From assembly GCA_943704415.1 (NCBI GenBank), contig CALSCO010001704.1:1-33919 (forward strand): DNA of 33,919 bases, given 5' to 3'. The notes beneath the pieces were generated by a model that saw only the letters and a list, made by a program, of their open reading frames with translations, was not told the DNA's origin and searched no databases. The translations under genes and the position numbers were made by a program. The stretch comes from Parvularia atlantis (Eukaryota > Opisthokonta > Rotosphaerida). Shown piece by piece: positions 1 to 12,353 of the stretch. Position 1 is the stretch's first letter. Each line of letters begins with the position of its first letter.

Positions 1-1206
1 GGGGGGGGGCGGCGCAGCGTCAGCTTGCAGAGTATGCGGAGAGGAGGCACGCGGCCCAGCGCACCCCATACACAGCTATGGAGGCGATGAACAACCAGGT
101 GGCGATGAACATGCCCCTGCGGACACGGGAGGGTGTCAGGTAGGCCCCAGCAGTGCCGCGCCGCGACTGGCGCACCAGTACTCGTTGTAGATGCGCGTTC
201 GCACGCGGTGCAGGCGGTACGCGAGCACAAAGACAGCCGCGACGAGGAGGATGACGTGGGCAAACTGCGTGGCGCGCGCGGCGCAGCTCAGCGACGGCGG
301 CAGCAGGGCGTGCGGGGTGCGCACCATGCCGTAGAAGTAGCGCTTGGGCAGGAAGCACAGGACCACCGAGTCGTTGACAAAATACGGCCCGAGCGCGCGC
401 AAGCCGGTGATGGCGCCGCAGTAGGCCAGGAACGGCGTCCACAGCACGAGCGGGAGGGTGTGCAGGCGCAGCGTCGTGGGCGGCTTGCGCTGGATGAGGA
501 TGACGTCGAGGCGCCACAACCGCGAGAACATCGCCGAGTACAGCGTGACAATGCTGCCGATCCAGAGCCACAGCGTCCACAGGTCGCACACTGCCGGAGG
601 GGGATAAAGAGCACGCTCAGCGTCGCCACGGCACCGCTGCGCGCGTGCACGCACGCCACAGGAACACCCCCGTCTGCGGGACGATCCGCAGCGTCGTCAT
701 CGTCGTGAACCTGACCCGCGGTGCGTCAGGGTCCCGGGCCCGCCCGGCCGTCCGCACGCGCGCGACGCACCAAAACAGTAGCGCCGAGAAGGTGATGATG
801 TTGACGAAGCCGACGCCGAGCACCTGCGCGCGCGGCCGCGCTCAGACGCGTCGACAACGGAGCGCGCGCACACCTTGACGTAGCGCACGTTGCGGTTGTA
901 GTTGAGCACGCCCAGCCCGGCCAGCGTTATGGCAGCAAACGCGGCGCCAAAGGCCACGACGCCCCTGTGTGTTGCGGCGCGCGGGCACATGGCGGGACGG
1001 GGTGGCGTGGTTCGCGAGAAATCGTCAACAACACAGCGACGCGACGGCGCGCGTCAGCCGCGTTTCACATGCGCGGCCGCGGCCGCGCCCTCGCGCGCGC
1101 ACCATTCAACCGTCCACTGCGACGTCGACTGCACGGTCGACCACCCGCTCGGGAAGGGCTCGCTCAGCTCCGGGTAGCCCGGGTTTACTGGCCCGCCTGT
1201 CGCCAT
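1..1206 (-). CDS. Multi-pass membrane protein, six TM segments visible, C-terminus beyond window
   Basis: Rebuilt exons (minus): 1206-1103, 964-874, 823-771, 710-655, 590-176, 116-51; all phases close, giving about 261 residues. The last exon meets a gtgcct donor with a ctgac branch at 23-19, so the gene very probably continues past the left edge; read-through would instead stop near position 20. Start is the ATG at 1206 in an aaaATGG context, 40 bp below the stop of the upstream same-strand WD40 gene. The first exon is soluble (residues 1-35). Six hydrophobic segments follow, starting VVAFGAAFAAITLAG, VGFVNIITFSALLFW, LWIGSIVTLYSAMF, LPLVLWTPFLAYCGAIT, FAHVILLVAAVFVLAY and MFIATWLFIASIAVYG, separated by short Arg-rich loops. 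I do not recognise the family. The layout (short outside N-terminus, six or more TMs, then more sequence) would suit a seven-TM receptor or a fungal 7TM-RGS protein, but no RGS domain lies in the window, so that is only a possibility. Confidence 0.65.
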
Positions 1207-1246
1207 TTTCCAGTGGTCAACACAAAAACTTGAGTCCCCAGCGCGG

Positions 1247-2090
1247 TCACACAATGAGTTGGTCAGGCATCGGCACTGGCACGGGCGGCCGCGGCGGGGG
1301 CGGGGACGGGGGCGGGGGCGCGTCGACGTCGTACGCCATCAGCTCGCCCGAAAGGTACAGCAGCGTGATGCGGCAGCCGACGACCGCGCCCGACGCCGGC
1401 ACGCGCTGCACGACGACGTCAAGGCCTGCGGGGCCCGCGCGAGGTGAGCGAGGGACGGGCGGATCACGGGCGACGGCAGCGGCGCACCGCTCAGGATCGA
1501 GTGCGGGCACTGCGCCGGCAGTACGGTTGGGCCCCACGGACGGAGGCCGTAGCGCAGGCTGCCGCTCGAGGACGGCGTGACGGACCTGTGCGAGCGTGAG
1601 TGAGCACCTTTGCAGTGAGTCGCGCTGGGCGACGCGCACCGCACGAGCTCGAGCAGGACCACGTGCGACGCGCCCTGCGAGCCGACCACGAGCAGCGACA
1701 GCTCCGGCACGTACGCGTGCAGGCTCAGCCGGTGCCTCTGCTCGGCAAACAGGCCTTGGCCCACGTAGTCGCTGTACAGGCACACGGCCTGCGCGCGGCG
1801 TCCGGTGCGCGCGTCAGCACGCACACGCACACCCGCTGGCCGCGCACCACGACGCTGAGTGTCTTGCTAGCGAGCACCATGATGCTGTCGTTGGTCGTGT
1901 ACACGATCAGCAGCGCGTCCAGGTCCGCAGCAGCGGGCGCGCCGCCGGGCGGGGCTTGCGCGCTCTCGGTGCAAGCCGGGCGCGGCAACATCTCAAACAG
2001 CCGCCGCCCGTGCTCGCGCATGGCCGACGCGACGTCGCCGGGGGCCGCAGCACGCTCGAGCCGGTGTGCCCTCGCGCTGCCGTCGTGCCA

Positions 2091-2128
<38 letters not shown>

Positions 2129-3383
2129 CAACCGCTGCTGCGCCACCGTCATCCATGCTTGCGCCCCGGCCGCTGCTCGCGTCCTCGTCGGTCTCGTCGT
2201 CGTCGTCGCTCTGTCTGCTGCGCCGCCCGCGCGCCACGCGCCGTCTCGGCGGCAGCGACCTCGACGAGCCGCTGCTCCGCCGGCGCAGGTTGTGCGGTGC
2301 AGGCTCCTCAAAGTCGTCCAGCGCGAGCTGGTTGCGGTTGTAGTTGCCGCGCAGGAGCATGCCGTACACGACGAAGACGGGATTGTTGTCGGCCTCGGGC
2401 CTCGCCGAGCGCGCCGGCACGAAGCGCACGCCCCACCCCCTGCCGCGCCGTCGTGTGATTTGCACGTGCGCGCGGTGCACTGCTGGCAGCAGCAGCGCAC
2501 CACGCCCCCGACACGACGCGGCTGTAGCGCTTGCGATTGCGCAGGTCCCACAGCCGGCACGACTTGTCGATGCTCGCCGAGACGATGTAGTTGCCGCAGG
2601 GCGACACGTCTGCGCCGCCAGGTCAGACGTGGTCCGAGCGGAGGGGGGCGCGGCCGCACCGATCGACGGGATGTTGTTGGTGTGCCCAATCAGCTCACGA
2701 CCCAGCCCCACGTCGACGCCGTCGGTGCCAGTCAGGTCGATCAGGCGCACGCGGTGGCTGTTGGCGCTGACAGCGAGCAGGCGCCGCGCGGCGTTGAAGG
2801 CAATGCCCCAGGTGGACGAGCGGTTCCTGTGCGCGGCGCGGGCGAAGTCGGCGGATGGGGGGCAGCACACGACGAGGCAGCGCACACCGGAAGACGAGCG
2901 GCGGCCGGTCGAGATCGTCGGTGAAGTGCGCGACGACCGCGCCGCCCTCGTCCACCGACACCAGCGCCTCGTCGGACCCGAGCATGCCCGATCGCATGCT
3001 AGTGACGTTCTTTGCGCAGCGCGGGGCGGCGTTAGGCGGGAGGCGCGCGCGCGCGCGGGGGCATCGGGTCGGCCGTCGCACCTGCTCGTGCACGCGCAGC
3101 ACCCGCACCGGCGTCTCGCTCACGCCGCGCGGCCCCATCGCGTGCGCGAGGATGGCCGCGCCGCGCGCGACAAACAGCGCGGTGCCGTCGCGCGACGCCG
3201 CCAGCACGTTCATCGCCCCTGGTCGCGGTGCGGGGCGCTCAGGCACGCGGTGGCAGCAGCAGCAGCGGCGGCATCGCACGCACAGACAAAGACCTCGTCG
3301 TGCCCGTGCAGGCGCTGGCGCCACGCCGGCTGCGACAGGCCCGCGTCGTGCTCGTTGTCGCCGTCATGATGCCGCGCGGACAT
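1247..3383 (-). CDS. CRT10-like WD40-repeat protein
   Basis: Nine exons (minus): 3383-3284, 3218-3082, 3009-2888, 2826-2660, 2609-2504, 2439-1833, 1788-1640, 1585-1488, 1425-1247; 554 aa, all phases closing. WD-type segments include SVDEGGAVVAHF, STWGIAFNAARRLLAVSAN, ELIGHTNNIPSI and YIVSASIDKSCRLWDL. The order 'DEALVSVDEGG', 'STWGIA...LLAVSAN', 'GHTNNIP' resembles fungal CRT10, described in yeast as a regulator of ribonucleotide reductase genes. That match is from memory of the family, so function is tentative. An acidic insert near residues 260-300 holds an 11-Asp run, and the C-terminus is proline-rich and ends PDQLIV. Intron 2 ends caaag rather than cag. The junction joining exons 5 and 6 is the least certain. 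The ATG at 3383 faces the AGFG gene start 75 bp away. Alternative: an uncharacterised WD40 scaffold. Confidence 0.68.
2094..2126 (-). repeat. (GAC)11 trinucleotide run coding poly-Asp
   Basis: Eleven uninterrupted GAC codons on the minus strand inside exon 6 of the CRT10-like gene code for eleven aspartates flanked by further Asp/Glu-rich sequence. The run is a perfect microsatellite and likely to vary in length. Confidence 0.95.
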
Positions 3384-3458
3384 GCTGGGATGCGGCCGAT
3401 TTGCGATCTTGGCCCGATCCAGTTCTCAGCGCTCCCGGCCACCTGCCCGCCCGCCGCG
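3384..3458. promoter_or_regulatory. 75-bp divergent intergenic region (CRT10-like / AGFG-like)
   Basis: This gap separates the start codons of two divergently transcribed genes, so both promoters and both 5' leaders must sit here or extend into the opposite gene. No TATA-like element is visible. The AGFG side ends in a GC-rich stretch directly before the ATG. Bidirectional promoter function is inferred from position alone. Confidence 0.6.
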
Positions 3459-5489
3459 ATGGCAGCGAACGCGACCGCGAAAAAGCTGGAGGAGAAGCAC
3501 TCGGTGCGCGCGGCGCCCACGGCGCGCATGTGAGGCGCGCTCATTCGGCCCGCAGAAAATCCTGCACGAGCTGCTCAAGCAGCCGGCCAACAAGCGCTGC
3601 GCGGGTGCGACCGCGTGGCGCCGCTCGGGCGCGCGGTTGAGGGGGGCACTGACGCCGGGCGCGCAGACTGCACGGGCAAGGCGCGCCGCCGCACCGCGCC
3701 GCCGCGCCGCGCCATGCCACTGACCGCGGCACGCGCGCGCGCGCGCAGGCGCCCAACAACGTCGTCTTTCCGTACTGCACGTTTGTGTGCATGGTCTGCG
3801 CGGGCATCCAGTGCGTGGGGCGCGCGCGTGTGGGCCGCGGGGCGGCTGACGGACCGGGGGGTGCGCCCTCTGCAGCCGCGAGTTCAGCCACCGGATCAAG
3901 TCGATCGGCCAGGCCAACTTCACGCCGGACGAGATCAAGATGATCGAGGAGAGCGGCGGCAACGACAAGGCCAACGCCAAGTACCTCGCGCGCTGGGACG
4001 GCAGCCCGCCCGAGCCCCCGCAGACCGACAACAACGCCATCCGCGATTTCCTGAAGAAGAAGTACCAGGAGAAGCGCTGGGTCGCGCAGGAGCAGGTGCG
4101 CCGCGTGCTATTCCCCCCCCCCCTGGGCCGCACTGCCTGCGCACGCTCACGGCGCGGCGCTAGACCGCTCGCTACCCGTACGGCAACAATGCCGGCCCTG
4201 CATCCGCTGCGGCGCCCGTGCACGCGCAGGTGCGACCTCTCGCGGGCACCCGATGCGAGCACTGACGGTGGGCCGTCGCCAGGGCCGCGCCGCCGCCGCC
4301 GCCGCCGCCGTGGTGGCGAGCGCGCCCGCCCGCGTGAGCGCACCCGCACCCGCACCGTCGTTCGCGGCGGCGTGGGATGCACCGGCCCCAGCGGCCCCGG
4401 CTGCCAAGCCGTTTGAGGCGTTTGGTGCCGACTGGACGTCGTCTCCGCCGGCCCCGGCCGCCGCTGCCAAGCCGTTTGACGCCTTTGGCGCCGACTGGGC
4501 CTCGGCTCCGGCCGCGCCGGCCGCTGCGCCGGCCGCCAAGCCCTTCGACGCCTTTGGCGGCTCCGACTGGGCGTCTGCGCCGGCGCCCAAGCCGGCCGCG
4601 GCCACGTCGCTGCTGGACGACTTTGGCAGCTTCAGCACCAACGGCCCGAGTGTCGGCGGGACCGTGCACGCATCACCGTTCGCCAACCCGTTTGGAGCAG
4701 CAGCGGCGCCGCCAGTGGCGTCTGTGCCGAATCCGTTTGCCGCATCGCCGGCCGCGGCACCCCTGCCGGTCGCGTCTGCGGGCCTCCTAAAGCCGGACAC
4801 GCCGGCCGAGTCGGCGGCCAAGACGATCGCTGCCGCGCAGTATGCGGGTGCGTGCGCGCCGTGTGCTGCTCAGGGTGCGCGGCGTGCGAGGCTGACACGG
4901 TGCGCGCAGCCATGAGCAGCGGTGACCCGTACTCGGCCCTGCGTGACCTCAGCGGCCTGGCCGCACCTGAGCCGCAGCCCGCTCACAGCGCCTTTGGCAG
5001 CGAGCACGGTGCGGCCTCGATCTTCTCGTCTGTGGCGGCGGCAACGCCGTCGGCCCCGCCCGCCCACGCAGCCGCGGCGACGGTGCGTCTTGGACTGGCG
5101 CCGATCACGCTGCGGTGCTGACCTTTGCGCGCGCACACGGCAGCCCTTCGGCGCGCCTGCGCCGAGTGGCATCAACGGCTTTGGCGCGCAACCGCATGGC
5201 GCCTTTGCCGCCGCGCCCGCACACCCGGCCGCCGCCCCGGCCCCCGCGAACGCCGGCCCCGCTGGCTTTGGCGCGTTCCCCGGCGCGGCTGCTCCGACCC
5301 AAGGCAGCTTCTTTCCGCAGCAGCAGGCCGTCGCCAACCCGTTCGGCGCGCCCGCTCCCGCGCCCGGCGGCTTCCCCGGCGCGTTTGGCCAGCCCAACCC
5401 CTACGAGCAACCGCACGCGCAGATGGCCCCGGCGGGCTACCCGGGCGCCGCGGCCTTCTCACCGTACGGCCAAAACGCGGCCGCCTTTT

Positions 5490-5523
<34 letters not shown>

Positions 5524-5845
5524 CTTCCTCCCGCAGCAGCAGCAGTTCCAACAGCAGCAGGCCGCCGCCTTTGGGGCGCAGTTTGGCCATCAGCAGGCCC
5601 CGCCGCAGGCTGCCCCGCCCGTCGCCGCGCAGCCTTCCCCCGCCGCCGCCGCTGCTGCTGCCGCTGCCGCGCCCACAGGCAAGCCCAACCCGTTCCTGCA
5701 GCCCCAGGCCAAGACGAACGACGCGTTCGACTTCCTCAACCCGCTCGCGTCCGGCGGCGCCCCGGCCGCCGGCGCCTTCGCGAAGCCAGCCGCTGCCAAG
5801 CCGGCCGCCCCCGCAGCCGCGTTCTCAGGCAGCCTGCTTGACTAG
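3459..5845 (+). CDS. AGFG/AGD14-type ArfGAP with NPF motifs and poly-Q
   Basis: Nine exons: 3459-3503, 3556-3604, 3667-3680, 3749-3810, 3876-4095, 4164-4229, 4283-4847, 4910-5082, 5144-5845; 631 aa. The ArfGAP zinc finger is intact: C30-x2-C33-x16-C50-x2-C53, then the catalytic arginine R58 in IHREFSHRIKS. The rest of the domain (FTPDEIKMIEESGGN, YLARWD, IRDFLKKKYQEKRW) follows the AGFG/AGD14 branch. These proteins stimulate GTP hydrolysis by Arf GTPases at coated membranes. The remainder is low-complexity Ala/Pro/Gly/Gln with repeated KPFxAFG-DW units (near 330-400) and several NPF motifs (ANPFGA, PNPFAA, ANPFGA, PNPFLQ), the known ligand of EH-domain endocytic proteins. A ten-Gln run and further Gln blocks follow. 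Exon 3 is only 14 nt and supplies the second cysteine of the first zinc pair; the intron after it is GC-AG (AAG|gcgcgc). Role in clathrin/Arf traffic is by family. Confidence 0.92.
5492..5521 (+). repeat. (CAG)10 poly-Gln run in the AGFG-like gene
   Basis: Ten consecutive CAG codons, followed within 60 bp by two further blocks of four CAG/CAA codons. All are in frame in the last exon, in a region resembling the Q-rich tails of endocytic adaptors. A perfect microsatellite, so probably length-variable. Confidence 0.95.
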
Positions 5846-6093
5846 GTGAGTGAGCGTGTCCTGTGTCCTGTTGTCTGTTGGCACACACTCATCTTTTTTT
5901 TTGGGGGGGGCCCGCACGTTGTGGTACACACTGCAGTCTGCCGAACGCCGAACGCTCAAACGGATACGTACGAGGGAAAGACACAAGGAGGGTAGGGGTG
6001 CGTAACCGAGACAAACTGCAAACATGGAGAGACGAGCGCGGGAGGAGACAGTGCTGCAGCGCATCTTGACGGGCCTGGCGACCCGCGGCTCGC
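5846..6093. other. 248-bp convergent 3' intergenic region
   Basis: This lies between the stop codons of the AGFG-like (plus) and PP1 (minus) genes and must hold both 3' ends. It is less GC-rich than the flanking exons. It contains a T9-G8 tract at 5894-5910, whose minus-strand reading is C8-A9. No canonical AATAAA is visible on either strand, and I see no gene or RNA. Confidence 0.7.
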
Positions 6094-7642
<1,549 letters not shown>

Positions 7643-8138
7643 ATTCAAGCGGGCAGGGGGGGCTGGCGGAGAGGACGACGGCGAGGGGGGGCTCGCGGCC
7701 TGGCGCGCGTGATCTCTTTAGGTGGCGCGCGCCGTGTGGCGAAAAAAACGACAGCCACGCGTGCTGCCATGGGGCGCGACGGCACCTCCCCGCACGCCCA
7801 CCCGCGCGCGCGCAAGCGGCGGCGAGGAGCGGGCGGGCGGCCGCCGGCCACGCGACGCAGAGGGGGGACGAGAGCGGGCAGAGGCGGGGGGCGCGCGCCG
7901 GGTGAGAGAGCAGGTGAGGAGGGGGCACAAACACGTACAGACACCAGCTGTCCATCCGCGGGCGTGCCATCCGCGGTGCGCGGTGCCGCGGGCCATCCGC
8001 GCGCATCCACGCGCGCATCCATGCCCATCCACGCGCTGGACGGTGCATCCCGTCATGCGGCACTAGTACACTGAGCGGGCGCGGGGGCGGGAGGCACGCG
8101 CGCGGGCGGTGCCCAAACAGGAAGGTCGGCGGAAGGGG
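7643..8138. promoter_or_regulatory. 496-bp intergenic region upstream of PP1, with a CATCC motif cluster
   Basis: This lies between the ERMP1 stop (minus) and the PP1 start (minus), so it holds the ERMP1 3' end and the PP1 promoter. No credible coding exon was found. The half nearest PP1 has an A-run near 7740 and purine-rich G tracts. At 7953-8050 there are seven copies of CATCC, mostly within CCATCCGCG or GCATCCACG, starting at 7953, 7968, 7994, 8004, 8016, 8026 and 8046. Regulatory meaning is inferred only from clustering and spacing. Confidence 0.55.
7953..8050. repeat. Cluster of seven CATCC(G/A)CG-like motifs
   Basis: Seven CATCC cores (GGATG on the minus strand) occur in 98 bp with spacings of 15, 26, 10, 12, 10 and 20 bp, several close to one helical turn. 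The cluster lies about 310-410 bp upstream of the PP1 ATG and just downstream of the ERMP1 stop. It could be degenerate tandem duplication or a transcription-factor binding array. Confidence 0.6.
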
Positions 8139-11100
8139 TCAGAACGAGCCTGTCTGCTTGAGCGCAATCGGGCCCGGGTTGTTGCTCTGCGTCGCGCGGC
8201 AGCGTCAGGCGGCCGGATCAGGCGGCCGAGGGGGGCGCGACGTGCCTTGCCCCACACTTGCGTCCACGGCGGCAGGTCGGCGATGATGTCGCGCTGCTGT
8301 GGCGTGAGCGCGTAGTGGCTCGACCAGAGCTCGTACAGCACGACCGGCTGCGAGCGAGGCGTCACGCGCACGGCACAACGGCGCGGCTGCGCACCGGCCC
8401 GCTGGTCGATCGAAACGTGAGCGTGAGGGCGTACGCGTCCGTGCGCGCGCGCCGGACGATGGCGTACGAGTCGCGCACAAAGTACTCGCCCACGTACGCG
8501 CCCTGCGCCTTGGGCGGCACGGGCGCCTCCAGCGACCTGGGGCAGCGTGAGACATCAGTCGACAGACTCGCGCGCGAGCGCGCCCACCACTCAGCCAGCT
8601 CCACGTCCACGCCGCCAAACTTGAACACGGACGCCGCCGCCGCCGGCGCCGAGACGATCAGGCGCACGACGGTCGCGTTGCTGGTGTCGGTGCGCTCTGC
8701 GCGTGCGCGCGTCGGTGCACGGTGGCGGGTCCGCGACGAGGGGGCCGCCGCACCGAGCACGGTGAGCGACGGCATCGTCGGCATGGTGATGTTGACGATG
8801 TCGCCGATGAAGCACGCGCCGTCAGTGTAGACGTAGCCGTACGTGGGCACGAGGCACTTGCGCCACAGGCCCGTGTTGTAGACCTCCATGCCGTTTGTGA
8901 CCTGCACCCGCACGCGTGCTCGCGTCAGCGGCCGCGCCCTGTGCCGGGTGCCGGGTGCCCGCACGCACCTGCTCCAGCGAGCCCGGGTTGGGCGCGGACA
9001 GGGTCAGGAGCGTCACGCCCTGGCCGGTCGAATTGACCTCGTGGTAGAAGATGACGTCGACGCGGCGCGGCTGCGTGCGGCCTGTGTGAGCTGCGGCACG
9101 CATGCGCAGACGCAGGGGTGCGCACCCGCTCATTGCTGTACGGGAAAAGCACGATGCCGACGATGAAGGCGACCATGCCGACCACGATCAGGAACATGAC
9201 TAGCCAGGCGTGCTGGCGCATGCGCTGCACGAGCGGCAGCCACGGCGACAGCAGCAGCACGGCCACGAAGCCTGAAGCCGCGGCGCCGTGAGCGGGCGCT
9301 CGTTTTCGCGGCCGCTGCACGCAGGCGCAACGCACCCATAAACAGGCCCCAGAACATGCCCAGCGAGAGCGCGTCGTTGGCAAAGCCAAGGCGCCCGAGC
9401 TGCGGCGTGATGCCGAGCACGAAGCGGTAGGCCGCATCCATTGTCAGCCTGCACCCACAGCTCAGCCGGCCAGCGGCGGCGGCCCTCCCACACGCGCGCA
9501 CAGCGAGGGGAAGCACGTCCAAATGACGTAGAACACGCCGATGGCGCCGATGTCCCACCAGGTCACCTTGGTCTAACATGGCGCGGCGGGACACGGTCAG
9601 CACTGCGCCGTACGCCACACCGCCCACCGACCTCGCGCTCGGCGGCCGTGAAGATGCTGCTCTCGTACACCTCGTAGCGGCGGTTGCTGTGCACGGCCAC
9701 GGCTCAGCCGCGCGCACGCACGTGGCATGCGGCTCGCACAGGTAGTCGTCGAGCGTGTAGTCCTCGGACTTTTTGCGCTCGCGCCAGTTGCGCACGGCGA
9801 GGTAGACGATGGCGAAGAGGCTCGCAAAGTTGAAAAAGACGCACCTGCGGCCCCGCGCCCCGCGCCCCGCGTCGCTGTGAGGCCGCGATGCCGGCTGCCG
9901 CGCCCGCGCACCACCAAAACAGCAGGTACGCTGTGCCAAACTCGAGCAGGGTGAGCGAGCCGAGCAGGACAAACTGCACAAAGTTGACGCAGATGATCGT
10001 GAAGAACTGGCGCGACACGCACATTCAGCCCACCGCGCGGCCACAACACGCCTACCTCAATCGGCATCATCGGGCCCTTGTAGTCGTCGGCGAGCATCCT
10101 GGCGGTGCACTGCGCAGCCCGTGAGCGTGCACGGAACCACGCGCAGCCGGTTCGGGCGCGCGCACGCTGCTGGTCAGGCCGCCGTGTGCTGCGAGGAAGA
10201 TGGCCATGATTGGCATCGCCCACACAGCCATGCCGAACGCGGCCATCGGCAGGTAGCCGTACCAGACGAACGTGTTGATCTGCTCGAGCAGGAGGCTGGA
10301 CGCGCGCGCACGCGTGAGCGGCCACAACGGGCACATTCGTGCGTTCGTGCACACCCAAACGCGCCCGGGAGAGTCACGCCGAAGAAGAGCGCGATGAGCA
10401 GCGCAAAGAGCGTCGACGTGAGCATGATCATCGTGTTGACGGCACGCGCGCGCGACGGCACGGGCGCCTGGTGGCAGCGTTGGTGTGTGCGCGCGTGTAC
10501 GGTGACCGCGCACACGGCACCTGCATTTGGTACATGACCGCGGCGATGATCGACGCCAGCGCCGACGTCAGCACGGCGGCTGTGCACGCCCTCAGTCAGC
10601 CCACGAGCGAGCCGAGCGATGCGTGCCGGCTGCTACCGAGCGCAATGCCGTCCGCGGTCTGCTGCCCGTACGTCACAACGGGGCCGAGCAGGATGTCGTA
10701 GAAGGTCGCCGTGACCTTGTTGCGCCCGATGGGTTGCGGCAGCTGCGCGTACTCTGGCGCGTCGAGCACCCTGCGCCAGCGTCAGCCGCGTGCGGGCACG
10801 CGCTCAGGCAACGCACTGCAGCGTGTACTGCAGCGTGTTCTCGCCCATCGCCTGCAGTGTCCCAGTCTCGTAGTCGGCCAGCGCGTCCAGGCCGGTGTGG
10901 TAGGTCCAGTCGTTGCGGTACCTGGCGTGCGGGGGCGCGGTCAAGGCCCGCCGGACGCGCGCAACCACCCGCTGCATACAGATCGATGTCGATGCCGGGC
11001 AGGCTGTCACGCGCAAACAGCTCGTAGTTGGTCCTGCGTCCGCGTCAGCGCCCTACGTGGCACGAGCCAGTGCCACATTACCCCGACGGCAGGTACGCAA

Positions 11101-12329
11101 ACAGGTCGGCCGCTGTGACGGACGCCTCAGGGTAGCGCGCAGACGAGCCGTAGACGCGCGCGAGCCAGTCGGTCTCCGGGCCGACCTGCGTCAGCAGCGC
11201 GCGTCCCCAGCCGCCGTTCGAGTCTGCGCGGGGCGGGCAGCGTCAGTGGCAGCACGTGGGGCGCGCGGGGGCGTCGGCCGCACCTAGGTTGACGTAGGTG
11301 CGCACGGTCGAGTACCACTCGTGCGACATGAAGGCGTCGGCCCCGAGCAGGCCGGCCTCCTCGGCATCGTCAAACAGCACGATGACCGAGTACGGCAGCG
11401 GCGCCGCGCTCTTCTGCGCCTGGCGCGCGAGCAGGTTGGCGATGACCTCGAGGGCGACGGCGACGGCGGCGGCGTTGTCGGACGCGCCCGGCGAGAAGGC
11501 GACCGAGTCGTGGTGCGCCGACATCATGACGGCCGATGTGAGGTCTGCGCCGCGCACGCGCGCAAGCACGTTCTGCAGGTTGCTGTAGTAGAACACAGAC
11601 GGGCTCTGCGCGCCTCGTCAGTCCCGCGAGCGCGCAACCGCGGCGGCGCACCCCGGGGTCGCCAAAGGAGCCCTCGGCCGTCTGCAGCTCGACGTCGAGC
11701 GTGTCGGCGCCGTACTGCTCCTGCAGCGCGCGCAGCCGTCCTAGCAGGTACTGCGCCGTTGCGTTGCCGGCCGGGCGCATGGTGAGGCGGCCGACGATGT
11801 TTGCGTTGCCGAACGCGTCCGTGCCGTTGGCCCCGGCGACGGCGATGGCGACCAGGTCGGCGAGGGTGGCATAGGCGCGGACCTCGCTGAAGTCGGTCGG
11901 CGGGGCGTCGGCCGGCGCGGCGGCCGGGAGCGAGTGCCGCTGGTTGAGGTCAACGGCGATGTAGAGCGCGGAGAGGTAGAGCATGACAGCGAGGTAGACG
12001 GCGAGGGCCTCGCGCAGCATCTTGCGCTGGCGCGGCGTCATGCGGAAGTAGCGCAGGAACAGGTCCCACCACGACAGCGGCTCGGCGTCCTCCAGCGTTG
12101 ACGGCCGCCCGGCGTCCGCGTCGGCGTCGGCGTCGGGCGGCGGGGCCTTCTTGTGCCCAAACGTGCCCGTGCCGCTCTCGAGGTCCTTCTTGCCGTCCAT
12201 GTACACAGTCGGGATCTCGTCGTCGTACGTGTCCACGGCCTTGGCCGGCAGCCCGTAGCCGTACACGCCGCCGCCGTCGTCGTCGTCGCCGCCCTCAGAC
12301 AGCAGCGGCACCTTTGACGGGCCTGCCAT
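8139..12329 (-). CDS. ERMP1: ERMP1/PFF1-type M28 zinc metallopeptidase, multi-pass membrane
   Basis: Twenty-two exons (minus): 12329-11652, 11605-11284, 11223-11082, 11033-10980, 10921-10817, 10770-10637, 10579-10521, 10467-10355, 10295-10166, 10109-10056, 10006-9912, 9844-9740, 9686-9632, 9572-9517, 9448-9336, 9271-9126, 9070-8969, 8901-8754, 8696-8588, 8536-8395, 8347-8246, 8186-8139; 1003 aa, near the length of fungal vacuolar membrane proteases. An N-terminal tail precedes one TM (near 105-125), then the lumenal M28 domain with expected zinc ligands: SAHHDS (H257, D259), SPGASDN (D269), DDAEEAG (E308/E309), VNLD (D334) and TYHTGLD (H407). About eight TMs follow, then a lumenal C-terminal part with WWDIGAIGVF and YVGEYFVRDSY. 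Intron 21 is GC-AG (AAG|gcacg). The exon 8/9 junction has two workable donors. The start codon is only 24 bp from the divergent PEX1 start. ER or vacuolar location is by family. Confidence 0.92.
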
Positions 12330-12353
12330 GGCTGTGTTCGCTTTAATGACACC
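12330..12353. promoter_or_regulatory. 24-bp divergent spacer between ERMP1 and PEX1 start codons
   Basis: Only 24 bp separate two divergent ATGs, and both start exons continue directly into recognisable protein sequence. Promoter elements and 5' leaders must therefore overlap the opposite gene, or the leaders are nearly absent. The spacer itself is comparatively AT-rich (gctgtgttcgctttaatg). Confidence 0.6.

Noticed and set aside
1596-2924. 442-codon plus-strand open frame over the CRT10-like gene
   Set aside because: The protein is Arg/Ala/Val-rich with no motif. The minus strand carries WD40 motifs with closing splice phases.
7643-8138. CRISPR-like or minisatellite array
   Set aside because: The CATCC units are short, irregularly spaced and lack unique spacers of constant length.
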